A stretch of DNA of 64,000 nucleotides from CADEED01 sp039931065 (GCA_039931065.1 JBDTSP010000020.1:1-64000); one strand, 5' to 3'. Counted from the first letter of the stretch, positions 8,838 through 18,382 are shown. Numbers and translations are program-made. The notes: a model not told the origin generated them from the letters alone.

Positions 8838-9074
8838 CGGTTTCGCTGGGCGCGTCACGTGGCGCACCAGGCGTATTACTCGCTGCCCGGCCGCGAATTC
8901 GAATGGGAGCTGATGCCCCATGTCGGCTGGAAACTCGACCCGGCACGGGTGGCCCAGCTCGAAGCGGCGAGCTTGAAGGCGCGGACCTACCCCTACTGGC
9001 ACCAGGCACAGTTTGCCGAGCGGAATCCGTTTCCGACGGCCAAGCCGCCGCGACCAGCGGCTCGTTCGTACTAG
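8838..9074 (+). pseudogene. C-terminal remnant of an unrecognised protein
   Basis: From RWARHVAHQAYYSLPGREF through WELMPHVGWKLDPARVAQL to YPYWHQAQFAERNPFP the frame has strong protein character (Trp, Tyr and His rich, balanced). Upstream of about 8838 the same frame turns into low-quality sequence without a start. It ends in TAG overlapping the stop of the convergent regulator gene. I do not recognise the family. The 8692-8837 stretch before it is otherwise empty. Confidence 0.4.
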
Positions 9075-10951
9075 TTAGAGCCCGGCGCCGACCCGATTTT
9101 CCGCCTGGGCGGGTACATCGCCGCCAAGCGCGGATCGTCCCGCACGGCATCGAACACCGGATCGATCTCGATGAGCGTGTTGCCCTTGATGGCGGCGGCT
9201 CGAGAAAGCCACCGAAATGCCGTGTCCTTGTCCTCGAGGCTCACGTAGATGGCTGCGATGTCGTACGGCGACACATACCGCGTTTTTTCCATCGCCAGCA
9301 CGCGATCAAGCTCGGCGAGCGCCTCCTGCTTGCGGCCCGCGAGCGCGAAGGCGATCGCCAGATCCTGGTTGCTGAACACCGACGGTGTCTTGCGTTTCCG
9401 GAACTCGGCAATCGCCGCATCGTAGTTACCCTTGCGCAAGTAAGACCTGCCGAGAAAGCTCCGCGCATGATCCATCGCGGGCTCGGTCTCGAGCAGCTTG
9501 CCCAGGTGCGCGATGGCATCGTCGTAGCGCCGCGCGTAGTACATCACCATGCCGATGTTGGCGCTGGTCGTGAGGAAGGTGGGCTCGAGCTCCTGGGCGT
9601 AGCGCAGTTTCACCAGGCTCTCATCGAATTTCCCGTTCCACGCCAGCAACAAGCCGTACCACATGTGCCCGATCGCATAACGCGGCGCCAGGGTGACGGC
9701 ACGTTGATATTCACGCTCGGCCCCTTCGAAGTCGCCCTGGTATTGAATCTTGATGTGACCGAGAGCGGCATGGGCCTCCCCCAAGTCGCCATCGAGCGCC
9801 AACGCTTTGTTCACGGCTTCGAGCGCGGGCGGAAAGGCCAGGTCGCGCGGCACCACGCCGAACACGCTCAGCATGGCGTACGAGTCCGCCAGCCCGACAT
9901 AGGGCAGCGGGTAGTCAGGATCGCGCGCGATCGCCTGCTTGAAGAATGTGATGGAGCGCTTGAAGCTCTCGGTATCGCCGCGGGTGCGCTGGAACCAGCC
10001 GTTCACGTAGAGCTGGTATGCCTCGGCGTCACTGGTGTAGCGCTTCGTCAGCCGCTGATGTTCAGCGCCAGTCAGCTCGACCGCCAGCGCATCGGTCACC
10101 CGCGCGGCAATCGCATCCTGCACGGCAAAGATGTCGGTGAATTTTTCGTGGAACTGGTTGGACCACAACACGCGTCCGCTTTCGACGTCGATCATGGTCG
10201 CCGTAACTCGCAGGCGCTCGCCGTCACGCTGGAGAGTGCCGTCCAGAACTATGGCGACGCCCAACTGCTGGCCGGCGGCGCGCGCATCCTGATCCGGACT
10301 GCCAAATCGGCGCACCGAGCTGAAGGGCTGAACCGAGATCCCTTCGAGTTGCCGCAGGCGCGTGATCAGGGTGTCGGTCATTCCAAATGGCAGCGCGGGA
10401 TCCGCGCCCGCCGGGTCGACGGCCTTGAACGGCAGGATCGCGAGCGTGTTCGGAACTCCCTCTGTCCGGGACTGCGGCCAGGCCAGGTAGGCAACGACGG
10501 TGATGATCCCCGCAAGCCCAGCCATACCGGCCACCAGCGCGCGACGCCGGATCGGACTCACCGGGGCGGCGGTCGTTTCCGGCTGAGCAACCGGGGCGGC
10601 AATTCCATTTCCATCCGGTGCGCTGACCGCCGCGACGAAACGGAAACCCCGCCCCGGAACGGTCACGATGTACTTGTATTCGCCGGGTCGTTCGCCGAGC
10701 ACGCGTCGGATGGCGGCAATACTCTGGCTCAGGTTGTTTTCTTCGACGACGGTATCCGGCCAGACGGCACGAATCAGGTCGGTCTTGTTGACCAGCTCGC
10801 CCGCGTTCTGCACCAGATATAGAAGAGTCTCGAAGGCTCGGGACACGAGTGGCAGCGGCCGGCCATCGGCCCTGACCAGGAGCTGGCGCAGTTCGGCATC
10901 CAGCCGAAAGTCACCGAAATCGAAGAATCTGCGCGCTTCAGGGGGTTTCAC
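9071..10951 (-). CDS. CadC-like membrane winged-helix regulator with TPR periplasmic part
   Basis: Of its 626 residues, about 10-108 form an OmpR-type winged helix (LLYLVQNAGELVNKTDLI, ENNLSQSIAAIRRVLG, Y.VTVPGRGFRF). A single membrane helix follows at about 136-158 (RRRALVAGMAGLAGII). Then comes a FlgO/adenylate-cyclase-like module (LAILPFKAVD...GMTDTLITRLRQL), and then about seven TPR-like repeats. Proteins of this shape are one-component membrane regulators in which the periplasmic part senses and the cytoplasmic part binds DNA. It is divergent from the diheme cytochrome gene across 147 bp, so that gene is a reasonable but unproven target. Confidence 0.9.
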   Translation of the reverse strand: MKPPEARRFFDFGDFRLDAELRQLLVRADGRPLPLVSRAFETLLYLVQNAGELVNKTDLIRAVWPDTVVEENNLSQSIAAIRRVLGERPGEYKYIVTVPGRGFRFVAAVSAPDGNGIAAPVAQPETTAAPVSPIRRRALVAGMAGLAGIITVVAYLAWPQSRTEGVPNTLAILPFKAVDPAGADPALPFGMTDTLITRLRQLEGISVQPFSSVRRFGSPDQDARAAGQQLGVAIVLDGTLQRDGERLRVTATMIDVESGRVLWSNQFHEKFTDIFAVQDAIAARVTDALAVELTGAEHQRLTKRYTSDAEAYQLYVNGWFQRTRGDTESFKRSITFFKQAIARDPDYPLPYVGLADSYAMLSVFGVVPRDLAFPPALEAVNKALALDGDLGEAHAALGHIKIQYQGDFEGAEREYQRAVTLAPRYAIGHMWYGLLLAWNGKFDESLVKLRYAQELEPTFLTTSANIGMVMYYARRYDDAIAHLGKLLETEPAMDHARSFLGRSYLRKGNYDAAIAEFRKRKTPSVFSNQDLAIAFALAGRKQEALAELDRVLAMEKTRYVSPYDIAAIYVSLEDKDTAFRWLSRAAAIKGNTLIEIDPVFDAVRDDPRLAAMYPPRRKIGSAPGSN

Positions 10952-11098
10952 GTCTGGTCAAAGCATGACCGTGAGCGGCCGCATCCACAAGGATTCAGAA
11001 CGATTCAGGCTCTGGCCAAAGAGTTTCACGCCCTGACTGACATTTAGTGACTCCCGACGGCTGCCGGTACAGCCACTAACCACTCAGGGAGTTGCCCA

Positions 11099-12448
11099 AT
11101 GAAATCTATTTCGATGCTGGCGTCGGTGGCCTTCACCTTCTCGGCTTTCATCGCAGGCGCGGTGCCCGCCGGCTCGCCGAAACCCGCCCATCAATATCCT
11201 GCCCCCACCTGCCGGGGCGAACCCTGTGATGCCGTCATTCGTGGATCGTTCGCATTCTTCGATCGTCACCTGCAGGGGCTCAAGGGCAACGGTCGGTCCT
11301 GCGCTGACTGCCACATGCCGCAGGATCAGTTCCAGTTGTCGCCGGCCAGCGTGGAGGCGCGCTTCAAGGTGCTCGAATGGCGCCGGCTGTGGGATCCGCG
11401 CGCCGACGATCCGCTGTTCCGGCCCATCGACGCCGACGATTTCCGCACCAATGGCGCGCAGGCAAACGACTTCAGCAATCTCAGGCAGAACGGTTTGATC
11501 CGGGTCGTCATACCACTGCCGGCCAACGTCAGGCTCATCGATCCGCTGACCAACCAGCCTTCGGCCGAGACCTCGGTAGACGTCTGGCGCGCGGTGCCCA
11601 CGGTCAATGACATCAAGCTGACCGGGCCTAACAACACCATTTCCTGGCCGCGGGGCCCGAATCCGGGCGGCGGTTTCCAGCTCGATGCGCGTATCGCCAC
11701 GCTGCAGGACCAGGCCCGCGGCGCGCTGCAAAACCATGCCGAGGTCCAGAACGCGCCCGGGCAGCGGCTGCTGGAAGACCTCGCCTCGTTCCAGCGGCTG
11801 CTGTTTTCGAATCCGCGCGTACGGAATCTTTCGGATGCCATCAGCGCCGGCGTCACGCCGTTGCCGGATCCGGATCCGAAGCTCAACGCGCAAGAGGCGT
11901 TGGGCAAGGTGGTCTTCCAGCGCGCCTGTGCGCAATGCCACGGCGGGCCAGACCAGTCCACGCCAATCAGGACACCCCTGCCCGTCGTCCGGTATCACGA
12001 CATCGTGTCGGCCTGTCCGCGGCCGGTGGATACCGCGGTCCCGGCGCGTTACGCCTTCGCGCCGTGCCCGCAACGTTTGCAACGAAACGCGCGCACCTAC
12101 CAGATCACTCTCGCGGATGGCTCGATAACGCGTCGCACCAGCACAGATCCGGGGCGGGGACTCCTGACCGGTGTACTCATTCCCGCCGCACCGCCAACCG
12201 ACGACTGGGGCAAGTTCGACGTGCCGGGTCTGCGCGGCCTGCGTGAGACCGCGCCTTACTTCCACAACAACAGTGCCGACACGCTGGAAGCCGTGGTCGA
12301 TCACTACGTCGAGTTCTTCAAACGCGTGCAGGCGGTGGCGCCGCCAGGCACCGTGCCACCGATCGCAACTACGGATGGCTTGAGTTTCAATCGAGCGCTG
12401 AAACCGGAAGATCGCGAGCCGCTGATTGCATATCTGAAGCGACTCTAG
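11099..12448 (+). CDS. Secreted diheme cytochrome c family protein
   Basis: The 449-residue protein has a signal peptide (MKSISMLASVAFTFSAFIAG). Two heme attachment sites are visible: CADCH near residue 65, followed by M-P-Q, and CAQCH near 280. The C-terminal half has TDDWGKFDVPGLRGLRETAP and YFHNNSADTLEAVVDHY, typical of the last domain of MauG/di-heme peroxidase-like proteins (GxFKVPxLRN, APYFHNG). It should act in periplasmic electron transfer, possibly as a peroxidase or oxidase. A canonical MauG gene would be shorter, and the 150-residue insert after the first heme is unusual. A good ribosome site (CAGGGAG) precedes the ATG. Confidence 0.85.
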   Translation: MKSISMLASVAFTFSAFIAGAVPAGSPKPAHQYPAPTCRGEPCDAVIRGSFAFFDRHLQGLKGNGRSCADCHMPQDQFQLSPASVEARFKVLEWRRLWDPRADDPLFRPIDADDFRTNGAQANDFSNLRQNGLIRVVIPLPANVRLIDPLTNQPSAETSVDVWRAVPTVNDIKLTGPNNTISWPRGPNPGGGFQLDARIATLQDQARGALQNHAEVQNAPGQRLLEDLASFQRLLFSNPRVRNLSDAISAGVTPLPDPDPKLNAQEALGKVVFQRACAQCHGGPDQSTPIRTPLPVVRYHDIVSACPRPVDTAVPARYAFAPCPQRLQRNARTYQITLADGSITRRTSTDPGRGLLTGVLIPAAPPTDDWGKFDVPGLRGLRETAPYFHNNSADTLEAVVDHYVEFFKRVQAVAPPGTVPPIATTDGLSFNRALKPEDREPLIAYLKRL

Positions 12449-12478
12449 CCGTACTTCTGACCGCACACGGAAACGAAA

Positions 12479-12506
12479 GACCCCCGGCAGTCCCCCGCCG
12501 GGGGTC
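12479..12506 (+). terminator. Terminator-like hairpin
   Basis: GACCCCCGGC and GCCGGGGGTC form a perfect 10-bp stem with an 8-nt loop, 30 bp past the cytochrome stop and just before the SDR gene. There is no strong U tract, so termination efficiency is uncertain. Confidence 0.6.
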
Positions 12507-12528
12507 CAGCGGACCCATACAATGCCGC

Positions 12529-14034
12529 ATGGACATTTCAGATGACGACCTGCGTGCGTGTGTACGAGTCTTGCAGGCGATCGAAGCGGATCGCTCTCAC
12601 CTCACGCGCCTCACGCAGGAGCAACGTCGCGAGCTGCTCACCCTGGCCGGGCTCGTTGCGAAGCCTGAACGCCACGGTCTCGTCAGGATGGCGAAGGCCT
12701 TCCGCCGCTCCGAACGCGAAGCCGCGAAGGAACACGATCGCAAGGCCATCGAGCAGGCCGGGTTGCGTGTTCAGCGCCGTAAGGAGGTGTTTACGCCGCT
12801 GTGGCTGGAGCCGCCGAAGCCGGAAGATCTCGATGAGCGCCCCCGTCTCCACAAGGAGCGCGATTGCTACGTCTGCAAGCAGCCTTTTTCGAAGGTGCAT
12901 CGCTACTACGATTCCATGTGCGAGCCCTGTGGAGACTTCAACTACGCCAAGCGCGAGCAGAGCGCGGACCTGAGCGGCCAGTACGCACTCGTCACGGGTG
13001 CACGCGTCAAGATCGGCTACCAGGCCGCGCTCAAACTACTGCGCGCCGGCGCGCACGTCATCGTCACGACGCGCTTTCCGGTCGATGCCGCCGACCGCTT
13101 TTCGAAGGAGGCGGATTTCTCTTCGATTCGCGGACGTCTGCAGATACACGGCCTCGACCTGCGCCACACGCCGAGCGTCGAACTGTTCACGCGATTTCTC
13201 GTCGAGCGGCTGCCGCGCCTCGACTACATCCTCAACAACGCGTGCCAGACGGTGCGTCGGCCGACGGGATTCTTTCAACACCTTCTGGCGCGGGAAGCCG
13301 AATCGATTGCCGCGCTGCCGATGGACCTGCGCAGCGTGCTCGCGGGTCACGACGAACTGCGCGGCATGATCGAGGGGTCCCGAACGCACTCCTCTCTTAT
13401 GGCGGCATCGGAACACGTCCCCGGCGAGGGGCTTTTACATAGTGCGGCTCTCTCGCAGCGGCGCTATCTGGACGAGGACTACCGCGGCGGCGAGACGCTG
13501 TTTCCCGTGAATCGTTTCGATGAGGATTTGCAGCAAGTCGATCTGCGGGAGATGAACAGCTGGCGACTGCGCATGCATGAAGTGGAAACGCCCGAGCTGC
13601 TGGAAGTGCAACTGGTGAACGCCATTGCGCCGTACATCCTCAACGCCCGTCTGAAGCCGCTCCTGGTGCGTACGGCCGGCGCTCACAAGCACATCGTCAA
13701 CGTCAGCGCGATCGAGGGGCAGTTCTATCGCGCCACGAAAACCGACAAACACGCGCACACCAACATGGCGAAAGCGGCACTCAACATGATGACCCGCACG
13801 AGCGCACCCGACTTCGTAAAGGATGGCATCCACATGAACGCGGTGGACACCGGCTGGATCACCGACGAGGACCCGGCCGTTCATGCGGCGCGCAAGGCCG
13901 AGGCCGGATTCTCACCGCCGCTCGACATCATCGACGGCGCGGCGCGGATCGTGGACCCGATCTTCGCCGGACGCCTCAGCGGCGAGCATGTTTGGGGACA
14001 GTTTCTGAAGGACTACAAATCGGCGCCGTGGTGA
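12529..14034 (+). CDS. SDR-family oxidoreductase with N-terminal four-Cys module
   Basis: The 501-residue protein is twice the usual SDR length. Residues 1-145 form an extra domain, helical at first, with C113-x2-C116 and C131-x2-C134, a probable zinc knuckle. The Rossmann domain starts with LVTGARVKIGYQAALKLL (156-173) and has the NNAC motif (LNNACQ, near 236-240). The catalytic Ser is S393 in VNVSAIEGQF. The helix that normally carries YxxxK reads HTNMAKAALNMMTRT, so the Tyr position is Thr411 while Lys415 is kept; a Tyr400..Lys404 pair lies earlier. I recall this sequence style from a distinct SDR branch shared with eukaryotic microbes. The substrate is unknown. Confidence 0.82.
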   Translation: MDISDDDLRACVRVLQAIEADRSHLTRLTQEQRRELLTLAGLVAKPERHGLVRMAKAFRRSEREAAKEHDRKAIEQAGLRVQRRKEVFTPLWLEPPKPEDLDERPRLHKERDCYVCKQPFSKVHRYYDSMCEPCGDFNYAKREQSADLSGQYALVTGARVKIGYQAALKLLRAGAHVIVTTRFPVDAADRFSKEADFSSIRGRLQIHGLDLRHTPSVELFTRFLVERLPRLDYILNNACQTVRRPTGFFQHLLAREAESIAALPMDLRSVLAGHDELRGMIEGSRTHSSLMAASEHVPGEGLLHSAALSQRRYLDEDYRGGETLFPVNRFDEDLQQVDLREMNSWRLRMHEVETPELLEVQLVNAIAPYILNARLKPLLVRTAGAHKHIVNVSAIEGQFYRATKTDKHAHTNMAKAALNMMTRTSAPDFVKDGIHMNAVDTGWITDEDPAVHAARKAEAGFSPPLDIIDGAARIVDPIFAGRLSGEHVWGQFLKDYKSAPW

Positions 14035-14071
14035 CGGATGTCGTATGCGGAGAGTTATTTCCCCGCCGTCA

Positions 14072-16726
14072 TCAGAAATTGACCGTCAGCGACGCGACGA
14101 ACGACGTACCGACATCGTACTTGTTGTAGTAAACGACATTGCCGTCCCGTTCCTGGAATTCCTGGTATCCCCGGCCCAGGACATTGCGTGCCTCGAACTT
14201 CGCTTCGAGCTCCTGCTGGAACCACGTCAGGCCTTGTCGGAGCACCACGTCCACGCGCAGCCCCGGCGATTCATAGATATCCGGCAGACCGGCCGCACCG
14301 CGACTGGTCACGCGGTCACTGGCGTATGAAAGCAGGATCGTCTGCTGCGACAACTGGCCGGTGCGCTCCAGACCGAGCTGTAGATTGACCAGATGATCGG
14401 ATTGGCCTGTGAGCTGACTTCCATCGCGAAAGAAATTGCTCGCCGGTTGAGTGGTAGTTCCATACACCGACACCGCGTCATTCGCGCCGACGCTGATTTC
14501 GGAGTTGGTATAGGTGTAGTTGCCGATCACGACCGCACGGCGCGAAGCGAAGAATCCCGACTCCGAAAGACTGTCGAGCGGGATGTACTTCTGCAGTTCG
14601 AGCTCGGCGCCGAAGAGCGTCGCCTCGGGCGCGTTGGCGAAGCTGGTCACCGGGGTGTTGTCGTCGAAGCCGGTGAATGCCTCGATGGGACGATCTATCT
14701 TCTTGTAGAACGCCGCGGCCGAGAAGCGCTCCTCGGAGGCGAAATACCATTCGAAGCGGCCTTCGGCATTCACGAAATCACTGTCGATGAGCAGCGGATT
14801 GCCGCGGTACCGGCGGTTGGACTCTGGATCGAAGTAGCTCTGGAACATCAGCTCGCGGAACTGCGGCCGGGCAATGGTCTTCGACGCATTGAAGCGCAAC
14901 TGCTTGCCGTCCGCGAGACGCCAGGTTAGCGTCGCGGCCGGAAGGACGTAGTCGTTCTCGAGATGCGTCGCCGCTCCGGAGTTGGTCAGCGTGTCGAACA
15001 CCTGCAGGGGTTTTACGTCCTGCTCGGCGCGCTCGTAGCGCGCACCGAAACTCAAGTCGAGCGAATCGGACAAATCTGCCTGCATCTGCAAATAGCCCGC
15101 GTTGGTCAACAAGCCGGCCGCGAACGCCGGATCGGACTCGGTGGTTTCGACCAGTCCGATGCCGAACGCATCGATGACGGCCGCTCCGAGTAGATAGTCT
15201 GGCCGCAGCGAGGCGACAGCGCCCGGAAAGGTGGACGGCGCGACGATCTGAAATTCGCGCCGCGTGGATTCGCGCTGCGTGTCCGCGTAGTCGTAACCGA
15301 CCGTTGCCTTGAATGACGAGGTGAATTCCTTCGTCACGTCCAGGCCTGCGGATTTGAGCTTCTCGTCCAGATTGGAGAACGCCACGGTCGCAAAACCGGT
15401 CTGACCGTTGTCGAGCCGGTTGATGAAGTAGTCGCCAAACGGATTGGCGTCCTGGTTGCTGCGTTGGTAGCCGATGGCCAGTTCGAACGGCGCGTCGCGC
15501 CTGGACTTCGAATACGAGCCGCGGGCGCCGACGGTCAGAGAATCCAGATGCACCTCGGCCGTCACTTGAGTGCCGAGCAGTTGGCGTTCGTACCAGCCGG
15601 TGGTCTGCTCCTGGTAGTCGGCGCCGAGACGCTGGTTGTTTTCGCGACCCATCGCGAGGCTGGTGTGCTTGAGGTTGTCGTGCACGTAGAAGTTGGTCCA
15701 GCGCACTTTGCTGCCCTGGCCGAACTCGTAATTCAGACCGATCATGCCATCCGTCACGACGCGGTTGTCGGTGGAGACGCGCTCGTAATCCTTGTCGATG
15801 ACGGATAGATCAAAGCTGCCGGGGGTCTGCTCGAGGTTATCGCGCGTCCGCCATTTGTTGCTGAATCCCAATGAGCCGATCAGCCCGAGGCGCGAATCGT
15901 TGCCGATCGTCCAGGCGTCGCCGGCACTCACGTTGGTGGAGTAGTTATACGGCACGTTGTCGACGCGCTGCACCAGCGCGTTGTCGGATCTGACGAGTTC
16001 CCTGGCGATCGCCCCCGTATCGACGTTGCCGGAACTCATCCGCGCGCCGCTGCGGATGAATGCGTTGAGTGCGGCCGGCGTGTCGCGGTTGCCGCGGTCG
16101 TAGCCGGTCCAGTCGTATTTTCCGCCGTAGTAGTCGTAGCCGAGGTTGCGCGTGGTTTCGGTATCGCCACTCAAGCCCGCGCTCACCGTGAAGAAAGGCG
16201 TCTTGGGCGACGAGATCGTCGTCAGGTTGATCACGCCCCCGCCGAATTCGCCCGTGAAGGTCGGCGAATAGGTTTTCTGCACCAGCGATGAGGCCACCAA
16301 GTTGGTCGGGAACAGGTCGAGCGGGACCGAGCGGCGCATCGGCTCCGGGCTCGGCAGAGGCGAGCCGTTGAGCAAGGCCAGCGAATATCGATCGCCCAGA
16401 CCACGCACGAACACGAAGCCGTTGCCGACCACGCTCATGCCCGAGACGCGGCTCAGTGCGCCCGCGATGTCACCTTCGCCGGTGCGGGCGATGTCTTCGG
16501 TGGACAGCACCGAGACGACCTCGGTGGTGGCTTTCTGGATGTTGCGATTGCGGACGCCGGTGACCGTGATGCCCGGCATCGCCACGTCGACCTCATTTTC
16601 CGTTGCGGCATCGCTTTCGGATGCGCCGGCTGTGCTGGACGCGTCCTGCGGCGACTGCGCCAACGCGGATCCGGCGGACAGCGCCGTCGCCAGCAGCAGC
16701 GATTCCCAAATGAGTGGCTTCGACAT
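14072..16726 (-). CDS. TonB-dependent outer-membrane receptor
   Basis: The 884-residue protein has a signal peptide (MSKPLIWESLLLATALSAG, cleaved near ALAQ) and a plug domain (GITVTGVRNRNIQKATTEVV, DIAGALSRVSGMSV, FVFVRGLGDRYSLALLNGSP, GGGVINLTT). A 22-strand-type barrel follows, ending in the aromatic C-terminus SLTVNF. TonB receptors take up iron chelates, cobalamin or glycans using TonB energy. The RGLGDRY plug type is common in proteobacterial receptors that pair with a beta-helix lipoprotein, as here: the preceding gene on the same strand is such a lipoprotein. An AAAGGA ribosome site sits upstream of the ATG. The substrate is not predictable from sequence alone. Confidence 0.93.
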   Translation of the reverse strand: MSKPLIWESLLLATALSAGSALAQSPQDASSTAGASESDAATENEVDVAMPGITVTGVRNRNIQKATTEVVSVLSTEDIARTGEGDIAGALSRVSGMSVVGNGFVFVRGLGDRYSLALLNGSPLPSPEPMRRSVPLDLFPTNLVASSLVQKTYSPTFTGEFGGGVINLTTISSPKTPFFTVSAGLSGDTETTRNLGYDYYGGKYDWTGYDRGNRDTPAALNAFIRSGARMSSGNVDTGAIARELVRSDNALVQRVDNVPYNYSTNVSAGDAWTIGNDSRLGLIGSLGFSNKWRTRDNLEQTPGSFDLSVIDKDYERVSTDNRVVTDGMIGLNYEFGQGSKVRWTNFYVHDNLKHTSLAMGRENNQRLGADYQEQTTGWYERQLLGTQVTAEVHLDSLTVGARGSYSKSRRDAPFELAIGYQRSNQDANPFGDYFINRLDNGQTGFATVAFSNLDEKLKSAGLDVTKEFTSSFKATVGYDYADTQRESTRREFQIVAPSTFPGAVASLRPDYLLGAAVIDAFGIGLVETTESDPAFAAGLLTNAGYLQMQADLSDSLDLSFGARYERAEQDVKPLQVFDTLTNSGAATHLENDYVLPAATLTWRLADGKQLRFNASKTIARPQFRELMFQSYFDPESNRRYRGNPLLIDSDFVNAEGRFEWYFASEERFSAAAFYKKIDRPIEAFTGFDDNTPVTSFANAPEATLFGAELELQKYIPLDSLSESGFFASRRAVVIGNYTYTNSEISVGANDAVSVYGTTTQPASNFFRDGSQLTGQSDHLVNLQLGLERTGQLSQQTILLSYASDRVTSRGAAGLPDIYESPGLRVDVVLRQGLTWFQQELEAKFEARNVLGRGYQEFQERDGNVVYYNKYDVGTSFVASLTVNF

Positions 16727-16766
16727 ATGTGTTCCTTTGATTTTTCTTCGGCTCGCGAACGGCGAC

Positions 16767-16794
16767 GGATCGCGACCACCCGGGGTCGCGATCC
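16767..16794 (-). terminator. Hairpin between the lipoprotein and TonB receptor genes
   Basis: GGATCGCGACC pairs with GGTCGCGATCC (11 bp, 6-nt loop) in the 93-bp gap. Since both flanking genes are on the minus strand, it may be a partial terminator or an mRNA-stabilising stem that sets a lower level for the receptor than for the lipoprotein. Confidence 0.55.
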
Positions 16795-16819
16795 ATCGCG
16801 CGATGTCAAGACTGCCTAT

Positions 16820-18382
16820 CTACAGAGCCGGGAGCGAAGCGCATGCCGTGCTGGTCGCATCGAACGTGGCCGTCGCGGAGTTGCAGGTCCAGCCCGCGTA
16901 CCAGGTGTCGGCCGCATCCTTCACCGCGCCGACATAAGTCGTCGTGTCGAATGCCGCATCGAGCGTCTTCGGATCCGTGGCCGTCACCGCCGTCTCGTTC
17001 GCGCCGTTGATATACGTGCCGCCGAGGCTGGCCGTGAACGCGGAGTTGTTGTTTGTTCCCGCATTGAACACGTCCGTGACCTGCTGCACCGTCACCCCGC
17101 CGGTGCCGACAAACGGCCCGGCGCCACACTGCATGACGACAGACTGGAACACCGGTGCGCCCAGCTTCAGATTCGGCGCATCGGCCGTGAGGATGTTGGT
17201 GCCGTTCAGACGCAGACACGCCATCGGGCTCGTGATCACGCCATTGACCAGGGTCGAGTCAGACTTGCCGCGGAACAGCATCGCGGCGTTGTTGCTTGAC
17301 GCCGGGTTGCGATGCACGAACGTGAAATTTGCGATCTTCATGTGCGTGCGCGGTGTGTTGTCCTCCAGCGCGTTGGCCGAATCGAGCTCGATCATGGAGT
17401 CCGGATTGCCAGAGGACTTCTGAATGGCGATGACGTACTGCAGCGTGCCCTGGAAACCCGTGTCCAGGTCGACGTTGTCGTCATCCGCGCCGGTCACGAC
17501 GACGTTTCGTAGCGACGGGCTGCCACCGAAGATCTCGAACCCATCGTCCGAGCTGTTGTGCGAATGGAAGTGGCTGATTTTCGTGCCGCTGCCGACGCCA
17601 CCCAGCGTCAGTGACTGCAGCTCGTTGTTGCCCGAGAGCACGTAACCCGAGTAACGGATTTGCACGTAATCCAGGGTGCCGCTGTTGTCATTCGCCGTCG
17701 CGCCGCCGAAGTAGGCCGGATCGACCGCGCCTTCAGTCTGGCGCTCGCAAGCCACGGTGCCAGGCGTCGCGGCCGGTGCCACGGTGCAATCGGTGATCGG
17801 TGCGCGGCCTAACATCACCACGCCACCCCACTGGCCTTGCGAGTCATCGTTCGCGAGGCCCAGGACGTTGTCACGGCTGGTGAAAACGATCGGCGATGTC
17901 GCCGTGCCCACGGCCTGCATGCGATTTCCGCGATTGACGACCAGCCACGAGGTGCCGGTGGCGCCGTAAACGATGACACCCGGCCTCACGGTCAGGATCA
18001 CGGCCGCATCGGCGGTCGGCGCGGCGCCGCGATCGAGACCGACATCGACCCGTCCATTGATCGAGTAGAGAAGGCCCGCGAATTTTTCCAGCGTGGCGTT
18101 GACCGTGAACCGATTCGGCAGTTCGCAGACGCGATATTCACCGGTTGGCCCGGTGATCGTGCCGGCGTCGTGCAGGCCGGCCGGATCCGAAATGGTCGGA
18201 CAGCCGGTGGCTGGTGTTACCAGGGTCGTGGCCGGCGGCGGCGGATTCGGATTGGTCGCGGGCGGCGCGTTGTTGTTGATCGTCACATTGCCGCTGTTAC
18301 CCGGCGATGAAATATCGTCCGCACCACAACCTGCGAGGGTCGCCACGATGGCGGCCGCGGTGATCCACTGTACAGATTTCAT
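16820..18382 (-). CDS. Lipoprotein, beta-helix-like, partner of TonB receptor
   Basis: I start it at MKSVQWITAAAIVATLAGCG, because AGGAG lies 8 nt upstream and the lipobox TLAGC is then correctly placed; the open frame is 12 codons longer. The 520-residue product has a Pro/Asn-rich linker followed by repeats rich in Asn, Asp and Gly (SGTLDYVQIRYSG, HFHSHNSSDDGFEIFGGS, GADDDNVDLDTGFQGTLQYV) that suggest a right-handed beta-helix. Proteins of this type usually sit beside TonB receptors in gammaproteobacteria and alphaproteobacteria. It is expected in the outer membrane and may capture a ligand for the receptor downstream. No enzyme motif is seen. Confidence 0.85.
   Translation of the reverse strand: MKSVQWITAAAIVATLAGCGADDISSPGNSGNVTINNNAPPATNPNPPPPATTLVTPATGCPTISDPAGLHDAGTITGPTGEYRVCELPNRFTVNATLEKFAGLLYSINGRVDVGLDRGAAPTADAAVILTVRPGVIVYGATGTSWLVVNRGNRMQAVGTATSPIVFTSRDNVLGLANDDSQGQWGGVVMLGRAPITDCTVAPAATPGTVACERQTEGAVDPAYFGGATANDNSGTLDYVQIRYSGYVLSGNNELQSLTLGGVGSGTKISHFHSHNSSDDGFEIFGGSPSLRNVVVTGADDDNVDLDTGFQGTLQYVIAIQKSSGNPDSMIELDSANALEDNTPRTHMKIANFTFVHRNPASSNNAAMLFRGKSDSTLVNGVITSPMACLRLNGTNILTADAPNLKLGAPVFQSVVMQCGAGPFVGTGGVTVQQVTDVFNAGTNNNSAFTASLGGTYINGANETAVTATDPKTLDAAFDTTTYVGAVKDAADTWYAGWTCNSATATFDATSTACASLPAL

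Noticed and set aside
8780..10822. 680-codon plus-strand frame
   Set aside because: It is antisense to the winged-helix/TPR regulator, whose domains are unmistakable.
11084..12466. 460-codon minus-strand frame
   Set aside because: It is antisense to the cytochrome gene with its two CxxCH sites.
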